A stretch of DNA of 64,000 nt from Clostridiales bacterium (GCA_019419865.1 JAHZIG010000014.1:7684-71683), one strand, 5' to 3'; shown: positions 48,801-58,626, counted from the stretch's first letter. The notes: a model not told the origin generated them from the letters alone. Numbers and translations are program-made.

Positions 48801-51800
48801 ACCGACGAGACCGGAACGCATGAGAACGAACCCGGAAACTCCATAGACGCGGGCGTAAGCGTAACCTTAAAGAACGACGCGGTCGTTACGGACTTTGCCG
48901 CAAACGGCGTTACGGTTTCATATAGCAGCTCGGATAACGACGTGGCGACCGTAGACGAAAACGGCATAGTCAGAGCCGGAACTTCCGAAGGCGTAGCGAC
49001 TATAACCGTTACCGCCTCTAAAGCCGGAAGCGAAAACGTTACGACGACCTTCCCGGTAGTTACGCAGGAAAAAGAGAGAATGAGCGACGAAACCAAGAAC
49101 GGCTATCTCGCCGAGCTCGACGCCGCTTTTGCAAACTGCCCCGAGATAGCGTACACCGCCGAGAACTGGCGCCTCCTTGAGGATACGTACAATTCGGCGC
49201 GCGAGTTTGTTGAAAACGCAGTCTTAGAAGACGGAGTGGCGCTGCAAGTCGAGGACGCGATAAACGCTATAGAATCGATAGAGAGAATCGCGCTTGAGGA
49301 GAGTTACTCTATAGCGTCGACCAACAGCTACGCTATAGTAGATAATCGAATAGAATATTCGCCGAGCGGAATAGGAACATATACCGCGACGGAGACGACG
49401 ATCGACGGCACGATCACCGTGGATAATCCCGCGACCATCGATCTGACCGCGCTGGACGGCGGCGCTGCTGTCGATTCCCAGCTCATATGGTCGGTCGAGA
49501 GGCTCGACGGCTCCGGCAGACAGGACGCGGAGATAGATATAAACACCGGCAGACTTACCCTCTACGAGAACGGCGTGTTTAGGATAACCGCTTCCGACTA
49601 CCCGAACGAGAAATCCGGTTCTATCGTCGTATACGCAAACCTGCAGATAGAGGGCGAGAGCGCCGACGACGGCGGCGGCGCGGATCTTGAAGACGAAAAG
49701 AGCGGCGCGAGCGGCGGCCTTAACGCCGGAAGTTCTGAGGACTACTGGCTCAGATTCGACGGAGTCAAGCTCGATAAGCTGACCGACATTACGTTTAGGA
49801 TCTCCAAAAACCAGGATCCGAGCGTTATCAACGTCTCGCTCCTGCCCAATTCGGATTGGATATTCGCCACCGTCGAGGCTCCGGCTACCGGCTCGTGGTC
49901 GAACTGGACCGAGGTCAAAGCCGACGTAAACCGCAACGAACTGGATAAGCTCACGCTTGACGAAAACGGCTGCGGAACGATATACGTACAGACAAACGCG
50001 GCTAATCTCGACTTTATGAAACTGAACTACAACACCTCCGACCTCGACGTGGTTTGTCTGGAAGACGGAGAGATAGAGGTTACCTCCCCCTACGACTCCG
50101 GCGTGCTGACGAGCGCGGTATACGACGAGAACGGAACGATGACGAACTACGAGACCCAAGAGATGAACGCGGAGACCGACGTCTATACCTTTAACGGATT
50201 TAGCGAGGGCGACGACGTCAAACTATTCGCTTGGGAAAATACAGAGTCTATAGCTCCCCTTGACGACGCGGTAAGCGTTACATATCGCGAACCTACCGCC
50301 AAGGAGCTCACCGTATACAACTTCAGCGACTCGGTATTCGACTCCTTCTTTAATTCGCCAAGAGGCCAGTTCTTAACGAGCGGCATCGGTATGGACGGTT
50401 ACGGCGGCTGGAATACCGGCTCAGGCGGCAGTTATACATACAACGGAAGAACGTATAATTTCACCAGGAGTCTCAGAGGCGGACGCGGCGGAGAGACGGA
50501 GCTTAGAGTATATTTCACTCCCGACAGCGACGGCGTGGTCACGGCGATATTCAGCGCAAGCTCGGATAGATTCATGGCGATCGAGCAGGACGGCGAGGTT
50601 GTTGAAAGATACGGCAACGGCGAAATATCAATCGTTCAGGCAAACGTAACCGCCGGAATTCCCGTCTCGATCTACGGCGGCGGTTCAAACAAAGAGCTCT
50701 ACGGAGTCCTGTTCGAGGCGGACGCCGAAGTCGAGATCACGACTCCTTCTCCGACCGTCGAGCCCACGCCTACGGCTACTCCCGAACCTCTTCCGGAAAT
50801 AATTACCGAGTTCGACCTGCAATTTGAAAACTTCCAGAATAAGTGGGGCGACGCTAATATAGCTTCGGGCGCTACCGGAAGTATGGTAGAAAACACCAGA
50901 GACGGGGATATCCTCTATTTCGGAGAACAGACTATGGACGGACTTGTCGCGATCGATATCAACGCCGCTATAAGACACGACGCGGGTACGGCTACGGCAA
51001 CTCTTTACGCGGTCGATATGAATGGCGTAAACGTAGGCTCCGCGAGCCAGAGCGAGATAAACGCTCTCCTGACCGACGAAAACAGGCTCGGCTCCGTGAA
51101 CCTCATAGCGACCGAGGGGAGCTGGAGTACCTACTACGACCATCGGATACGTCTAAGTTCGAGCGGAAGAAAGGGGCTTTTCGTCAAGCTCAACACCACC
51201 GGCAAATACTGCGGAAACTTCGACTTCATGCACCTGATGTATACGCGCGCGGACGCCTCTTCGGCGAGCGCCGCGGAAGAGCCCGCGGTTCTGACCGCCG
51301 AAAACGCTAACGCGAAGATAAGCGTGGTCGGAGATACGATAAGCGTAACAAACAAATCCGACTCTTCGGTATCGCAGCTGAGCTATAACGAGACGTACGG
51401 GAAAAACGTTACGTTTAAGAAGTTAGTTAACTGGAACGGAGTTATCGCCGCTCTCGTCGAGGACAACGATACCGGGGCTACGCAAATAATCACAAGCCCC
51501 GCGGGAACGGTTTGGATGGACGCGACGCCGACCGACTTCGCTGAAGCCGACGTGCAGACGAGCGACTTTATCATAAACGATATGCTTGTATCAGGCGATC
51601 AGATGTACTTAGGCTGCGACGACGGTCTGCTGATAACAATGCCGATCTGCACGAAGTGCGCGACCTTAAAACAGGTATGCGATTTCGATATAACCGAACT
51701 CGAAGAGTCCGAGGGAACGCTCTACTTATACGGCAGATCCGATCAGGCGCAGATCGATCTTTCAGAGGCGAGACAGAGCGAGATCTCTGCGGAGACGGCG

Positions 51801-52055
51801 CTTGAACTCAGCTCGAGCGGCGAAGCCGTACTCGTCGATCTAAGAAGCGCGGAGGAGTTCGCGGCTAACAGTATAGACGGAGCCGTAAACGTTCCGAGCG
51901 ACGGATTTGCAAATTGGCTCGCGACCCAATCGGTCGACAGTACTATAATCGTTTACTGCGCGTCCGGAACGCGTTCGGCCAAAGCGATCGAAACGGCTTT
52001 GGAATTGGGATATCTAAACGTTTACAACGCCGGCGGTATTGATAATTTGATCTAA
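45900..52055 (+). CDS. Secreted GH3 glycosidase (beta-xylosidase/beta-glucosidase type) with CBM-like modules and C-terminal rhodanese domain
   Basis: This 2051-residue protein starts with a signal peptide (1-27, cleavage after VYA) and an acidic linker. The GH3 part spans about 85-820; it has YDLNYWNPTINMARDPRWGR, KHYAANNCEGER (near 237) and the nucleophile Asp333 in FIVGDCGAWD, most like xylosidase-type GH3 enzymes. A CBM6-like insert lies near 525-650 and a fibronectin-III-like domain near 842-911. Then come an Ig-like domain (958-1054), a helical FIVAR-like stretch (1059-1134), two CBM6-like modules (about 1249-1379 and 1636-1782) separated by a PT-rich linker, and a rhodanese domain (1961-2051) with Cys2020 in IVYCASGTRS. 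The ATG follows GGAGG. The rhodanese end is very unusual for an exported hydrolase. Confidence 0.92.
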   Translation: MNMRKIISSITAAVMTVTCLPAAMVYADDSVQTTAYVSEETPNETPGDDASVSETASAAQANTADAGEAVETSESAQLSNDLLPYQDTSLSFEERAADLVARMTLEEKAAQTAAKGAPAIPRLGVHSYYYWREAIHGVARQGGATSFPSSLAMSNTWDRDLIFETMDITSTEARGKNNRYDLNYWNPTINMARDPRWGRNEESYGEDPYLTSELGSQAVKGMQGTDEKYLKTISTLKHYAANNCEGERQSGTSIMNESTMREYYSRAFRDIVESADPGAAMTSYNGTTIYRNGEILVSSTGQAIDYIASSANSYLVNDLLRRTYGFDGFIVGDCGAWDNLFGQQPIRQKLYPNETLENITAPMTVSKAIEAGSSLDCNSGGSGTAQVATAVEQGLISEDLLDIAVYELFLQRFKTGEFDDGATYQDIDSDVIESDDHVAKAEEAAEKSWVLLENNDGTLPLSADDDTLDIAVVGNLAGEVVLGDYSADMDQMTSELTSPIDGIESAFPNANVQYIGNVDENTPLFNIRNITLVRSSGGNVTLDLSEAENLIGMTESDGQLNDITSAGLAIIPDVDFSNVTDIQIEASSMPGMPNVTVAIGYGSASQNAANVEIADTGSEDKYQTNTGVYNGATGGYTEVRDMHITITANTDFTVDNYRSSLDGADYIIAYGGTTEADSGESNDRESIDLPDSQSHVQQLCDAYPEKTIVALQTVGQVNVEGFKDKCAALLWTSYNGQTQGRALGYILNGTVNPSGKLSTTWYTSEDLEKMPIGTSRQSIDGINYNFTSYELTEDINNPDAEYPGRTYQYYKGTPVYPFGYGTSYTTFAYSNVNVSQSTADANDVITVTADVTNTGSVAGTDVAQLYISVPGADGDNLPLKQLKGFERVELEPQETKTVSFDLDISDVYFFDETTQKNYVISGDYTAYVAGSSDIENANNVKFSVSGDIAETLKSAYAIPSGIKLYIATDETGTHENEPGNSIDAGVSVTLKNDAVVTDFAANGVTVSYSSSDNDVATVDENGIVRAGTSEGVATITVTASKAGSENVTTTFPVVTQEKERMSDETKNGYLAELDAAFANCPEIAYTAENWRLLEDTYNSAREFVENAVLEDGVALQVEDAINAIESIERIALEESYSIASTNSYAIVDNRIEYSPSGIGTYTATETTIDGTITVDNPATIDLTALDGGAAVDSQLIWSVERLDGSGRQDAEIDINTGRLTLYENGVFRITASDYPNEKSGSIVVYANLQIEGESADDGGGADLEDEKSGASGGLNAGSSEDYWLRFDGVKLDKLTDITFRISKNQDPSVINVSLLPNSDWIFATVEAPATGSWSNWTEVKADVNRNELDKLTLDENGCGTIYVQTNAANLDFMKLNYNTSDLDVVCLEDGEIEVTSPYDSGVLTSAVYDENGTMTNYETQEMNAETDVYTFNGFSEGDDVKLFAWENTESIAPLDDAVSVTYREPTAKELTVYNFSDSVFDSFFNSPRGQFLTSGIGMDGYGGWNTGSGGSYTYNGRTYNFTRSLRGGRGGETELRVYFTPDSDGVVTAIFSASSDRFMAIEQDGEVVERYGNGEISIVQANVTAGIPVSIYGGGSNKELYGVLFEADAEVEITTPSPTVEPTPTATPEPLPEIITEFDLQFENFQNKWGDANIASGATGSMVENTRDGDILYFGEQTMDGLVAIDINAAIRHDAGTATATLYAVDMNGVNVGSASQSEINALLTDENRLGSVNLIATEGSWSTYYDHRIRLSSSGRKGLFVKLNTTGKYCGNFDFMHLMYTRADASSASAAEEPAVLTAENANAKISVVGDTISVTNKSDSSVSQLSYNETYGKNVTFKKLVNWNGVIAALVEDNDTGATQIITSPAGTVWMDATPTDFAEADVQTSDFIINDMLVSGDQMYLGCDDGLLITMPICTKCATLKQVCDFDITELEESEGTLYLYGRSDQAQIDLSEARQSEISAETALELSSSGEAVLVDLRSAEEFAANSIDGAVNVPSDGFANWLATQSVDSTIIVYCASGTRSAKAIETALELGYLNVYNAGGIDNLI

Positions 52056-52062
52056 AAATTAA

Positions 52063-52091
52063 AATCCCGGCCGCGGTCCGCGCGGTCGGGG
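52063..52091 (+). terminator. GC-rich hairpin after GH3 gene
   Basis: A CCCGGCCGCG/CGCGCGGTCGGGG-like stem lies ten bases after the GH3 stop. It lacks a clear T-run, so termination is only likely. Confidence 0.45.
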
Positions 52092-52163
52092 CGTAAATTG
52101 ATTTCTTCCCAATACTATCAATTTTATGAAAGGCCATGATCGAATCTCATGGCTTTTTCTAAC

Positions 52164-52195
52164 GAAAAAAAACGAGCCGGGACGACGCCCGACTC
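52164..52195 (-). terminator. galK terminator
   Basis: GAGCCGGG/CCCGACTC stem (one G-T pair) followed by GTTTTTTTT on the minus strand, 36 bases after the galK stop. Confidence 0.8.
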
Positions 52196-52230
52196 ATGGG
52201 GGGATTATTATAAATTAGTTTTAAATGAAG

Positions 52231-53421
52231 TTATATCTTACCTAAGAACCTTCCTCCGTCGCCTATCTCTGAGATATAGAAATCGGCGTCGTAACCTATT
52301 TTTTCTTTATACGCGGCTCCCGCCTGTTTTATGTATTTGTCTACGCTCTCGTCCTTAACGAGACTTACGGTGCAGCCGCCGAAACCGGCGCCGGACATCC
52401 TCGAACCGAGTACGCCGTCCACTTTTCTCGCCTCTTCTACCAGCGTATCGAGTTCTACGCAGCTGACCTCGTAGTCGTCGCGAAGCGAGTCGTGGGATTC
52501 GTTCATCAATCTGCCGAACGCCTCAAGATCTCCGTTATTTAACACTTCAACAGACTTCTTAACTCTGTCGTCCTCGGATATTACGTGTCTAACCCTTCTT
52601 CTTATTACTTCGTCCTCGATTTTATCTTCATACTTTTCAAATTCGCCGAGGCTTATATCGCCGAGGCAGTCCGCGTCCGGGATATGTTTTTGAAGTATCT
52701 TAAGTCCTGCCTCGCACTCCGCGCGTCTCTCGTTATACTTAGACGAAGCGAGCGAACGCTTTTTATTCGTATTGGAGACCACTATCTTTATTCCATGCTT
52801 GCTAAGTTCAACCGGGACAAGCTCGTATTCCAGCGTCTTGCAGTTTAAAAATATAGCGTGGTTTTCCTTGCCCATAGCCGAAGAGAACTGATCCATTATG
52901 CCGCAGTTGACCCCGATATAATGGTGCTCCGCCATCTGCCCGATCTTCGCGATCTCTATCCCGTCTATGTCGCGGCGGCCGCCGAGATACGCCATAGCTA
53001 TACCCGACGCTACCTCTATCGCCGCCGACGAAGAAAGTCCGCCGCCGTGGGGCGTGGTGTCGTCGTAGAGCATATCGGCGCCGACTATGTTATAGCCGTT
53101 GTCTCTCAGTTCTTTAAACACGCCGAACTGGTAATTGCCCCATTTCAGATCCTTATATTCGTCTATCGTATTTAGATCTCCCTCTACCATCTCGCCGAGA
53201 TCGGTCGCCATCATCCGAACGATACTGTCCTCTCTCGGTCTTGCGATTATCGTCGTAGCCATCGTAAGCGCCGCGGGAAAAACGTAACCGCCGTTGTAGT
53301 CCGTGTGCTCGCCGATCAAGTTGACGCGGCCCGGAGATCTGAATACGTACAATTCTCCGCCCTCGCCAAATTCCTTTATAAATCGCTCCTTAAGCTTCAT
53401 TATCTTTTCATCCATCGTCAT
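52231..53421 (-). CDS. galK: Galactokinase
   Basis: The 396-residue kinase phosphorylates galactose at C1. It shows the galactokinase signature GRVNLIGEHTDYNGGYVFPAAL (about residue 30), the ATP loop HGGGLSSSAAIEVASG and the closing RMSGAGFGGCTVSLV. It ends 90 bases below galT on the same strand, and the alpha-galactosidase gene is divergent from galT, so the three form a galactoside-use locus (Leloir pathway). Confidence 0.97.
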   Translation of the reverse strand: MTMDEKIMKLKERFIKEFGEGGELYVFRSPGRVNLIGEHTDYNGGYVFPAALTMATTIIARPREDSIVRMMATDLGEMVEGDLNTIDEYKDLKWGNYQFGVFKELRDNGYNIVGADMLYDDTTPHGGGLSSSAAIEVASGIAMAYLGGRRDIDGIEIAKIGQMAEHHYIGVNCGIMDQFSSAMGKENHAIFLNCKTLEYELVPVELSKHGIKIVVSNTNKKRSLASSKYNERRAECEAGLKILQKHIPDADCLGDISLGEFEKYEDKIEDEVIRRRVRHVISEDDRVKKSVEVLNNGDLEAFGRLMNESHDSLRDDYEVSCVELDTLVEEARKVDGVLGSRMSGAGFGGCTVSLVKDESVDKYIKQAGAAYKEKIGYDADFYISEIGDGGRFLGKI

Positions 53422-53511
53422 TATCCCATACCTTTCCGCCCGCTTCTATACCACAAATTATACAAAGCTATTTTAGGCAAATATATTTATCTAATTATAT
53501 CACGCCGCCGT

Positions 53512-54489
53512 CTATTTTTCCATACTTTTTAAAAACTTTTCGTGCGCTTTTTTAAGCTGCTCCGCCATCTCCTCGGGAGCAGTCGGGTTGCACGACGCCC
53601 ACGCGCCGGTCTCGCTGGAAGCGTTGAACTTCTGCTTGTCCGCGGACCGCATCGGCGGGTAGAACTCAATATGAAAATGGTAATACTCGCTCGCGTCCTC
53701 GCCGTTTACCGGATCCTGATGCATACACATCATATACGGGAAAGTATAATCGAACAGGCTGTCCAATGTTCCGGCGGTCTCTTTGAGTATCTTCGCCAGA
53801 TTGTCCTTTTGACGATCGCTGAATTGAGTCAAGTTCTGCACATGTCCCTTCGCCGCGACGTATACGCCGTATGGGTAGTCGGCGAAGAACGGAAGGAAGG
53901 TTATAAAGTCCTCGTTCTCTATGATCACGCGCTTTCCGAACTCCTTCTCGTTTTTAACTATATCGCAGATCAGACATTCGCCCTTTTCCTCTTTATACTC
54001 CTTACATGAAGCAAGCTCGAGTTCGAGTTTCTTCGGGATATAGCTGTAGCCGTAGATCTGACCGTGCGGATGCGGCATGGTGACTCCGACCACGTCGCCC
54101 CTGTTCTCGAAGATGAATATGTATTTTATCCTTTCATCTTTGCGAAGTTCTTCAAAGCGCGACGTCCACAGGTCTACAAGCTCTCTTATATGCTCTACGC
54201 TGAGCTCGGGCAGCGTGACCGTGTGCTCCGGCGAATACAGTATAACCTCGCACTTTCCGTACGCTTCTTTGGTCTTATACAGCTCGGTCGCCACGTCGTC
54301 CGGGACCGGCGGATTCTGCGACAGCGCCGGAAAATCGTTGTCATACTCGTACACCGTGAAATGTTCGGGAACCTTACCCGAACCCGGACAGAACGGACAC
54401 CAATCCTTAGGCATCTGCGGCCTATTCTGTCTGTGCGACGCGATCATTACCCAATCCTTGATAAGCGGATTATACCTCAATTCAGCCAT
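53512..54489 (-). CDS. galT: Galactose-1-phosphate uridylyltransferase
   Basis: The 325-residue enzyme exchanges UMP between UDP-glucose and galactose-1-phosphate. It has the zinc ligands of CPFCPGS, the active-site histidine triad in VTMPHPHGQIYGYSYIP and a second metal region with HIEFYPP. It follows the GalT class I fold. It lies directly upstream of galK. Confidence 0.97.
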   Translation of the reverse strand: MAELRYNPLIKDWVMIASHRQNRPQMPKDWCPFCPGSGKVPEHFTVYEYDNDFPALSQNPPVPDDVATELYKTKEAYGKCEVILYSPEHTVTLPELSVEHIRELVDLWTSRFEELRKDERIKYIFIFENRGDVVGVTMPHPHGQIYGYSYIPKKLELELASCKEYKEEKGECLICDIVKNEKEFGKRVIIENEDFITFLPFFADYPYGVYVAAKGHVQNLTQFSDRQKDNLAKILKETAGTLDSLFDYTFPYMMCMHQDPVNGEDASEYYHFHIEFYPPMRSADKQKFNASSETGAWASCNPTAPEEMAEQLKKAHEKFLKSMEK

Positions 54490-54608
54490 CTTTTATCACT
54501 CCAAATATAAAAATTTAAACTGTTTTTATTAATTTGAGTTTAGTACACTATCTTTCTTAAGTCAATATAAAATAATTGATAACAACGTCTTAAATTATCA
54601 CCAAAGCA

Positions 54609-54637
54609 TTGGAATCGCGCAAAACATATGCTATAAT
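54609..54637 (+). promoter_or_regulatory. Alpha-galactosidase promoter
   Basis: TTGGAA (54609-54614), 17 bases, TATAAT (54632-54637), 47 bases before the start codon. Confidence 0.65.
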
Positions 54638-54683
54638 ACACCTATCAAAAATATGTCAAATACGCGCGATAAGGAGAATCGAT

Positions 54684-56948
54684 ATGCCTATTATTTGCAA
54701 CCAAAACCAAAACTCAACCGAGTTTCATCTATTTAACGACAACGTAAGCTACATAATCGCGGTTCTGCCGAGCGGCGACCTGGCTCAGCTCTATTTCGGG
54801 AAGAGGCTTAGACACTGCGATTCGTTTTCGCATATGTTTGAGAACGAGCTGCGCCCGTTCTCGTCCGTGTCAAAACAGACGGAGTTTGCCTATACGTTAG
54901 AACATATCAAGCAGGAATACCCGTCCTGCGGCAACACCGATATGAGAAACCCCGCCGTCGAGATTGTATCTCAAAACGGATGCTTCGCGACCGATTTCAA
55001 ATACCGCTCCCACGAAATATATAAGGGTAAAAAACCGCTGAGCGGACTCCCCGCCGCCTACGTCGAAAGCGAAGACGAGGCGGACACGCTCGAGATACTC
55101 CTCTACGACGACGTGATAAAATGCGGCGTCGAGCTGAGCTATACTATATTCAGAGATTACGCCGCGATAACCAGGAGCGCAAGGATCGTAAACGAAGGCG
55201 ACGGTTCTGTCAAATTAAACCGCGCTATGAGCTTAAATCTCGATCTGCCGGACTGCAACTTTGATATGGTAACGCTTTGCGGCGCGTGGGCGAGAGAGCG
55301 AAACGTCAATATCAGAAAGCTCGGCTACGGCTCCCAGTCCGTGCAGAGCCTGCGCGGGGCGAGCAGCCACCATTTTAACCCGTTCATGGCGCTTAAAAGG
55401 CCGAATACCGACGAGTTCTCGGGCGAGGTCTACGGCTTCAGCCTGGTCTACAGCGGCAATTTCTTAGTCTCCGCCGATGTGGACACCTACGACGTGACCC
55501 GCGTTCAGCTCGGTATAAATCCTCAAAACTTCCGCTGGACTTTGAAGCGGGGCGAGGAATTTCAGACGCCCGAGGCCGTCATGGTCTACTCCCGCGGCGG
55601 TCTGAACGGCATGAGCCGTCAGTTTCACGACCTGTTCAAAAACAGGCTCGCGCGCGGAAAATGGCGGGACAGGGAACGCCCGATCCTGCTCAATAACTGG
55701 GAAGCGACTTACTTCGACTTCGACGAGGAGAAGATACTCGGCATAGCCGAGACCGGCAAGGAGCTCGGCGTCGAACTCTTCGTATTGGACGACGGCTGGT
55801 TCGGGAAACGCAACGACGATACCTCATCGCTGGGCGACTGGTTCGTGAATAAAGAAAAGCTGCCGAGCGGACTTACCGGGCTGTCCAAAAAGATAAACGA
55901 TATGGGACTGATGTTCGGCCTTTGGATAGAGCCCGAGATGGTGAACAAGGACAGCGAACTGTACCGCAATCATCCGGACTGGGTCCTTGGAACCGTAGAC
56001 AGGGAGCCGGCGCTCTGCAGGAATCAGCTCATACTCGACTTTTCAAAGAGCGAAGTCGTAGACTATATATACGACGCGCTCTACAAACTATTTTCGGAGA
56101 TAAATCTGTCCTACGTAAAATGGGATATGAACAGAAACATGAGTCATGTGTTTTCAAGAGGCAACGACGCGGATTATCAGGGAATGGTCGTCCACAAATA
56201 CATCCTCGGCGTATACGACCTGTACGAACGCCTGACGACCGCGTTCCCCAACATACTTTTCGAATCCTGCGCGGGAGGCGGCGGCAGGTTCGATCCCGGC
56301 ATGCTCTACTACGCGCCGCAGGGCTGGACGAGCGACGACACGGACGCCGTGGAACGCCTTAAAATACAGTACGGAACGTCGCTGGTATACCCGGTCTGCT
56401 CGATGGGCGCTCACGTCTCGGCCGTACCCAATCACCAGCTCTCAAGAACTACGAGCATCGACACGAGGGCGGCGGTGGCTTATTTCGGCGCGTTCGGCTA
56501 CGAGCTTGATCTGGCTAAGCTCTCGGACGCCGAGAAAGAAAAGGTAAAGGCGCAGATCGCGTTTATGAAGGCTAATCGAAAGCTTCTCCAGTTCGGCGAC
56601 TTCTACAGGCTCAGAGCGCCCTCTTACAAGGAGCTGACCGGGAGCGACGGCAACACGGTCGCATGGATGTCGGTATCCCCCGATAAGAAGCATGCGGTCT
56701 TAGGGTATTATAAAATACTTAGCGACGTCAATATGGGCTTCGACAGACTTCCATTAATTGGGCTTGACGAAAACAGTCGTTATGTAGTATCATTAAATGG
56801 AACTCGATGCTATGATACTGCTGTGAACGGAGACGAGCTGATAAACCACGGTCTCATAATCCAAAAATACGACTATAACGAGACAAACCCAAACCCGTCT
56901 TTGTTCGGCGACTTCACATGCAGAGTTTACACATTCGACGCTGAGTAA
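54684..56948 (+). CDS. Alpha-galactosidase, GH36
   Basis: The 754-residue enzyme has the beta-sandwich N-terminal domain and the catalytic barrel of bacterial GH36 enzymes. Motifs are LNNWEATYFDFDEEKIL, LFVLDDGWFGKRNDD, the nucleophile Asp in YVKWDMNRNMS, and the acid/base Asp in APQGWTSDDTDAVERL. It releases galactose from melibiose or raffinose-type sugars. No signal peptide is seen, so it acts inside the cell on imported oligosaccharides. The start at 54684 follows AAGGAG; the longer frame begins inside the promoter. galT and galK, divergent, handle the galactose. Confidence 0.95.
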   Translation: MPIICNQNQNSTEFHLFNDNVSYIIAVLPSGDLAQLYFGKRLRHCDSFSHMFENELRPFSSVSKQTEFAYTLEHIKQEYPSCGNTDMRNPAVEIVSQNGCFATDFKYRSHEIYKGKKPLSGLPAAYVESEDEADTLEILLYDDVIKCGVELSYTIFRDYAAITRSARIVNEGDGSVKLNRAMSLNLDLPDCNFDMVTLCGAWARERNVNIRKLGYGSQSVQSLRGASSHHFNPFMALKRPNTDEFSGEVYGFSLVYSGNFLVSADVDTYDVTRVQLGINPQNFRWTLKRGEEFQTPEAVMVYSRGGLNGMSRQFHDLFKNRLARGKWRDRERPILLNNWEATYFDFDEEKILGIAETGKELGVELFVLDDGWFGKRNDDTSSLGDWFVNKEKLPSGLTGLSKKINDMGLMFGLWIEPEMVNKDSELYRNHPDWVLGTVDREPALCRNQLILDFSKSEVVDYIYDALYKLFSEINLSYVKWDMNRNMSHVFSRGNDADYQGMVVHKYILGVYDLYERLTTAFPNILFESCAGGGGRFDPGMLYYAPQGWTSDDTDAVERLKIQYGTSLVYPVCSMGAHVSAVPNHQLSRTTSIDTRAAVAYFGAFGYELDLAKLSDAEKEKVKAQIAFMKANRKLLQFGDFYRLRAPSYKELTGSDGNTVAWMSVSPDKKHAVLGYYKILSDVNMGFDRLPLIGLDENSRYVVSLNGTRCYDTAVNGDELINHGLIIQKYDYNETNPNPSLFGDFTCRVYTFDAE

Positions 56949-56994
56949 CCTCCGTCTCACGCGTCGCATACAAAATATTGGATGGTGAAAGCGC

Positions 56995-58626
56995 GTGACA
57001 AAAACAACCTATAGCGTCCTTTGCATTTTTATATTGTTGCTTGCGGCCGCTATAACGCTAATTTTTAGCGTGAATGGATACGCATATGAGATCGACGAAA
57101 ACGGCGGCGAATACGACGGATACATAGTAAAATTCAAACAGTATGAGCCGGACGTAACCGGAATAAACCAAAGCTCCGACATAAACGTCTGGGACGAGCT
57201 TGTTCCGAACCATTATATATATACTCTGAAAAACCCGACCGACGAGTATATCGACTACCTCTATGAGTCGGGAACGACCGAATATATATGCAAGAACTAC
57301 ATAATAGAGAACGAGACGCCCGAATCCGAGACGGGGATTAACGTATTCCCCGCGCCCGGCAACGGCGCAGTTCTCTCGGACGAATTGCCCGAGCCTAACG
57401 ATCCGTACTATGCGAGCAGGCAGTGGAATCTCAGAATGATAAACGCGGCGTACGCTTGGGCTACGGGCGCGACCGGCGAAGGGGTCCGCGTGGGCGTTAT
57501 CGACAGCGGAGTCGAATCTACGCACGACGACTTGTCCGCGCATGTTACTACCGGGTATAACGTAATAAACAACTCTTACGATACCGAACCCGACGGCAAC
57601 CGGCACGGCACGTTTGTCTCGGGTATAATCGCCGCCGAGACGAATAACGGAATCGGGATAGCGGGCTGTTCGGACGCTACAATCGTTCCGATAAAGGCGT
57701 TCTCAGGGAGCAAAACCTCGCTGAGTTACATAACAAGATCGATATACGTCGCGGTTGACGACTTAGACTGCGAAGTCCTAAACCTCAGCTTCACTATAGC
57801 CTATAACGAATCGAGCGCCAACCAGACAGCGATGCGCGAGGCTGTAGATTACGCGACGTCAAAAGACGTTATATGCGTGGCCGCCGCGGGAAATCAGAAT
57901 TCTTCCCAGATAAACGCTCCGGCGTGTTTCGACAACGTAGTCGGAGTAGGCTCGCTGACCTCGTCCGGCGTTAGGGCGAGTACTTCAAATTATAACTATA
58001 CGGTAGACGCGACCGCTCCCGGCGTGAACGTATATAGCTCTACCTTGAATAATTCGTATACAACCGGTTCGGGTACTTCGTACGCGGCTCCGCACGTCGC
58101 CGCGGCGGCGGCTATAGCTAAGTCGCTCGACCCGTATATCACGCCCGCCGAGTTTAACGCAGTACTCTCGGTCTGCTCGGACGATCTTGGAGATACGGGT
58201 TACGACGTCGAATACGGCTGGGGATGTCTGAATATACAAAAAATAATCGACTTCATGTCCGGCGGAGAATTTGGAATAGCCGACTCGTCCGTCGCTGTCG
58301 ACGCCGGGGCTCCTTCTGTTGCCGACGTAAAGCTGACCCTAAACAACACGCTGTATAAGGACGTAAGCGCTACGGTATATTTAGCCGCGTTCGACCAAAA
58401 CGGCGCCTTGTATTCGTTGGTATGCGACGAGACCCTCGTCGGTACGGATACCGAGACGATCATATCCGAAACGCTTGAACTCCCCGACGGCGGCGGAGTT
58501 GTAAAAGCGTACGTATGGGATGAAAACCAGCGGCCGCTGACCGACGTATATGATATTTATCGATCGGACGACATTCAAACGGACGGCAGTCAAACCGATA
58601 CTTATCAAACGGACGGCGCGGCTTAA
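56995..58626 (+). CDS. Secreted subtilisin-like serine peptidase (S8)
   Basis: The 543-residue protein has a signal-anchor segment (residues 5-25, LCIFILLLAAAITLIFSVNG), a pro-region, and an S8 domain with the complete triad: Asp in VRVGVIDSGVES (near 171), His in GNRHGTFVSGIIAAE (near 203), Ser in GSGTSYAAPHVAAAAAIAKSL (near 360), with the oxyanion Asn in AAAGNQN. A beta-rich domain follows and the end is a Gln/Thr/Asp-rich repeat (QTDGSQTDTYQTDGAA). The start is GTG 56995 with a weak ribosome site (GGTGAAAG), 46 bases after the alpha-galactosidase stop. Confidence 0.93.
   Translation: MTKTTYSVLCIFILLLAAAITLIFSVNGYAYEIDENGGEYDGYIVKFKQYEPDVTGINQSSDINVWDELVPNHYIYTLKNPTDEYIDYLYESGTTEYICKNYIIENETPESETGINVFPAPGNGAVLSDELPEPNDPYYASRQWNLRMINAAYAWATGATGEGVRVGVIDSGVESTHDDLSAHVTTGYNVINNSYDTEPDGNRHGTFVSGIIAAETNNGIGIAGCSDATIVPIKAFSGSKTSLSYITRSIYVAVDDLDCEVLNLSFTIAYNESSANQTAMREAVDYATSKDVICVAAAGNQNSSQINAPACFDNVVGVGSLTSSGVRASTSNYNYTVDATAPGVNVYSSTLNNSYTTGSGTSYAAPHVAAAAAIAKSLDPYITPAEFNAVLSVCSDDLGDTGYDVEYGWGCLNIQKIIDFMSGGEFGIADSSVAVDAGAPSVADVKLTLNNTLYKDVSATVYLAAFDQNGALYSLVCDETLVGTDTETIISETLELPDGGGVVKAYVWDENQRPLTDVYDIYRSDDIQTDGSQTDTYQTDGAA

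Noticed and set aside
47658-50159. Long minus-strand frames inside the GH3 gene (294 and 311 codons)
   Set aside because: Composition is that of antisense shadows (VY/RVY-rich), and the plus frame has clear domains along its whole length.
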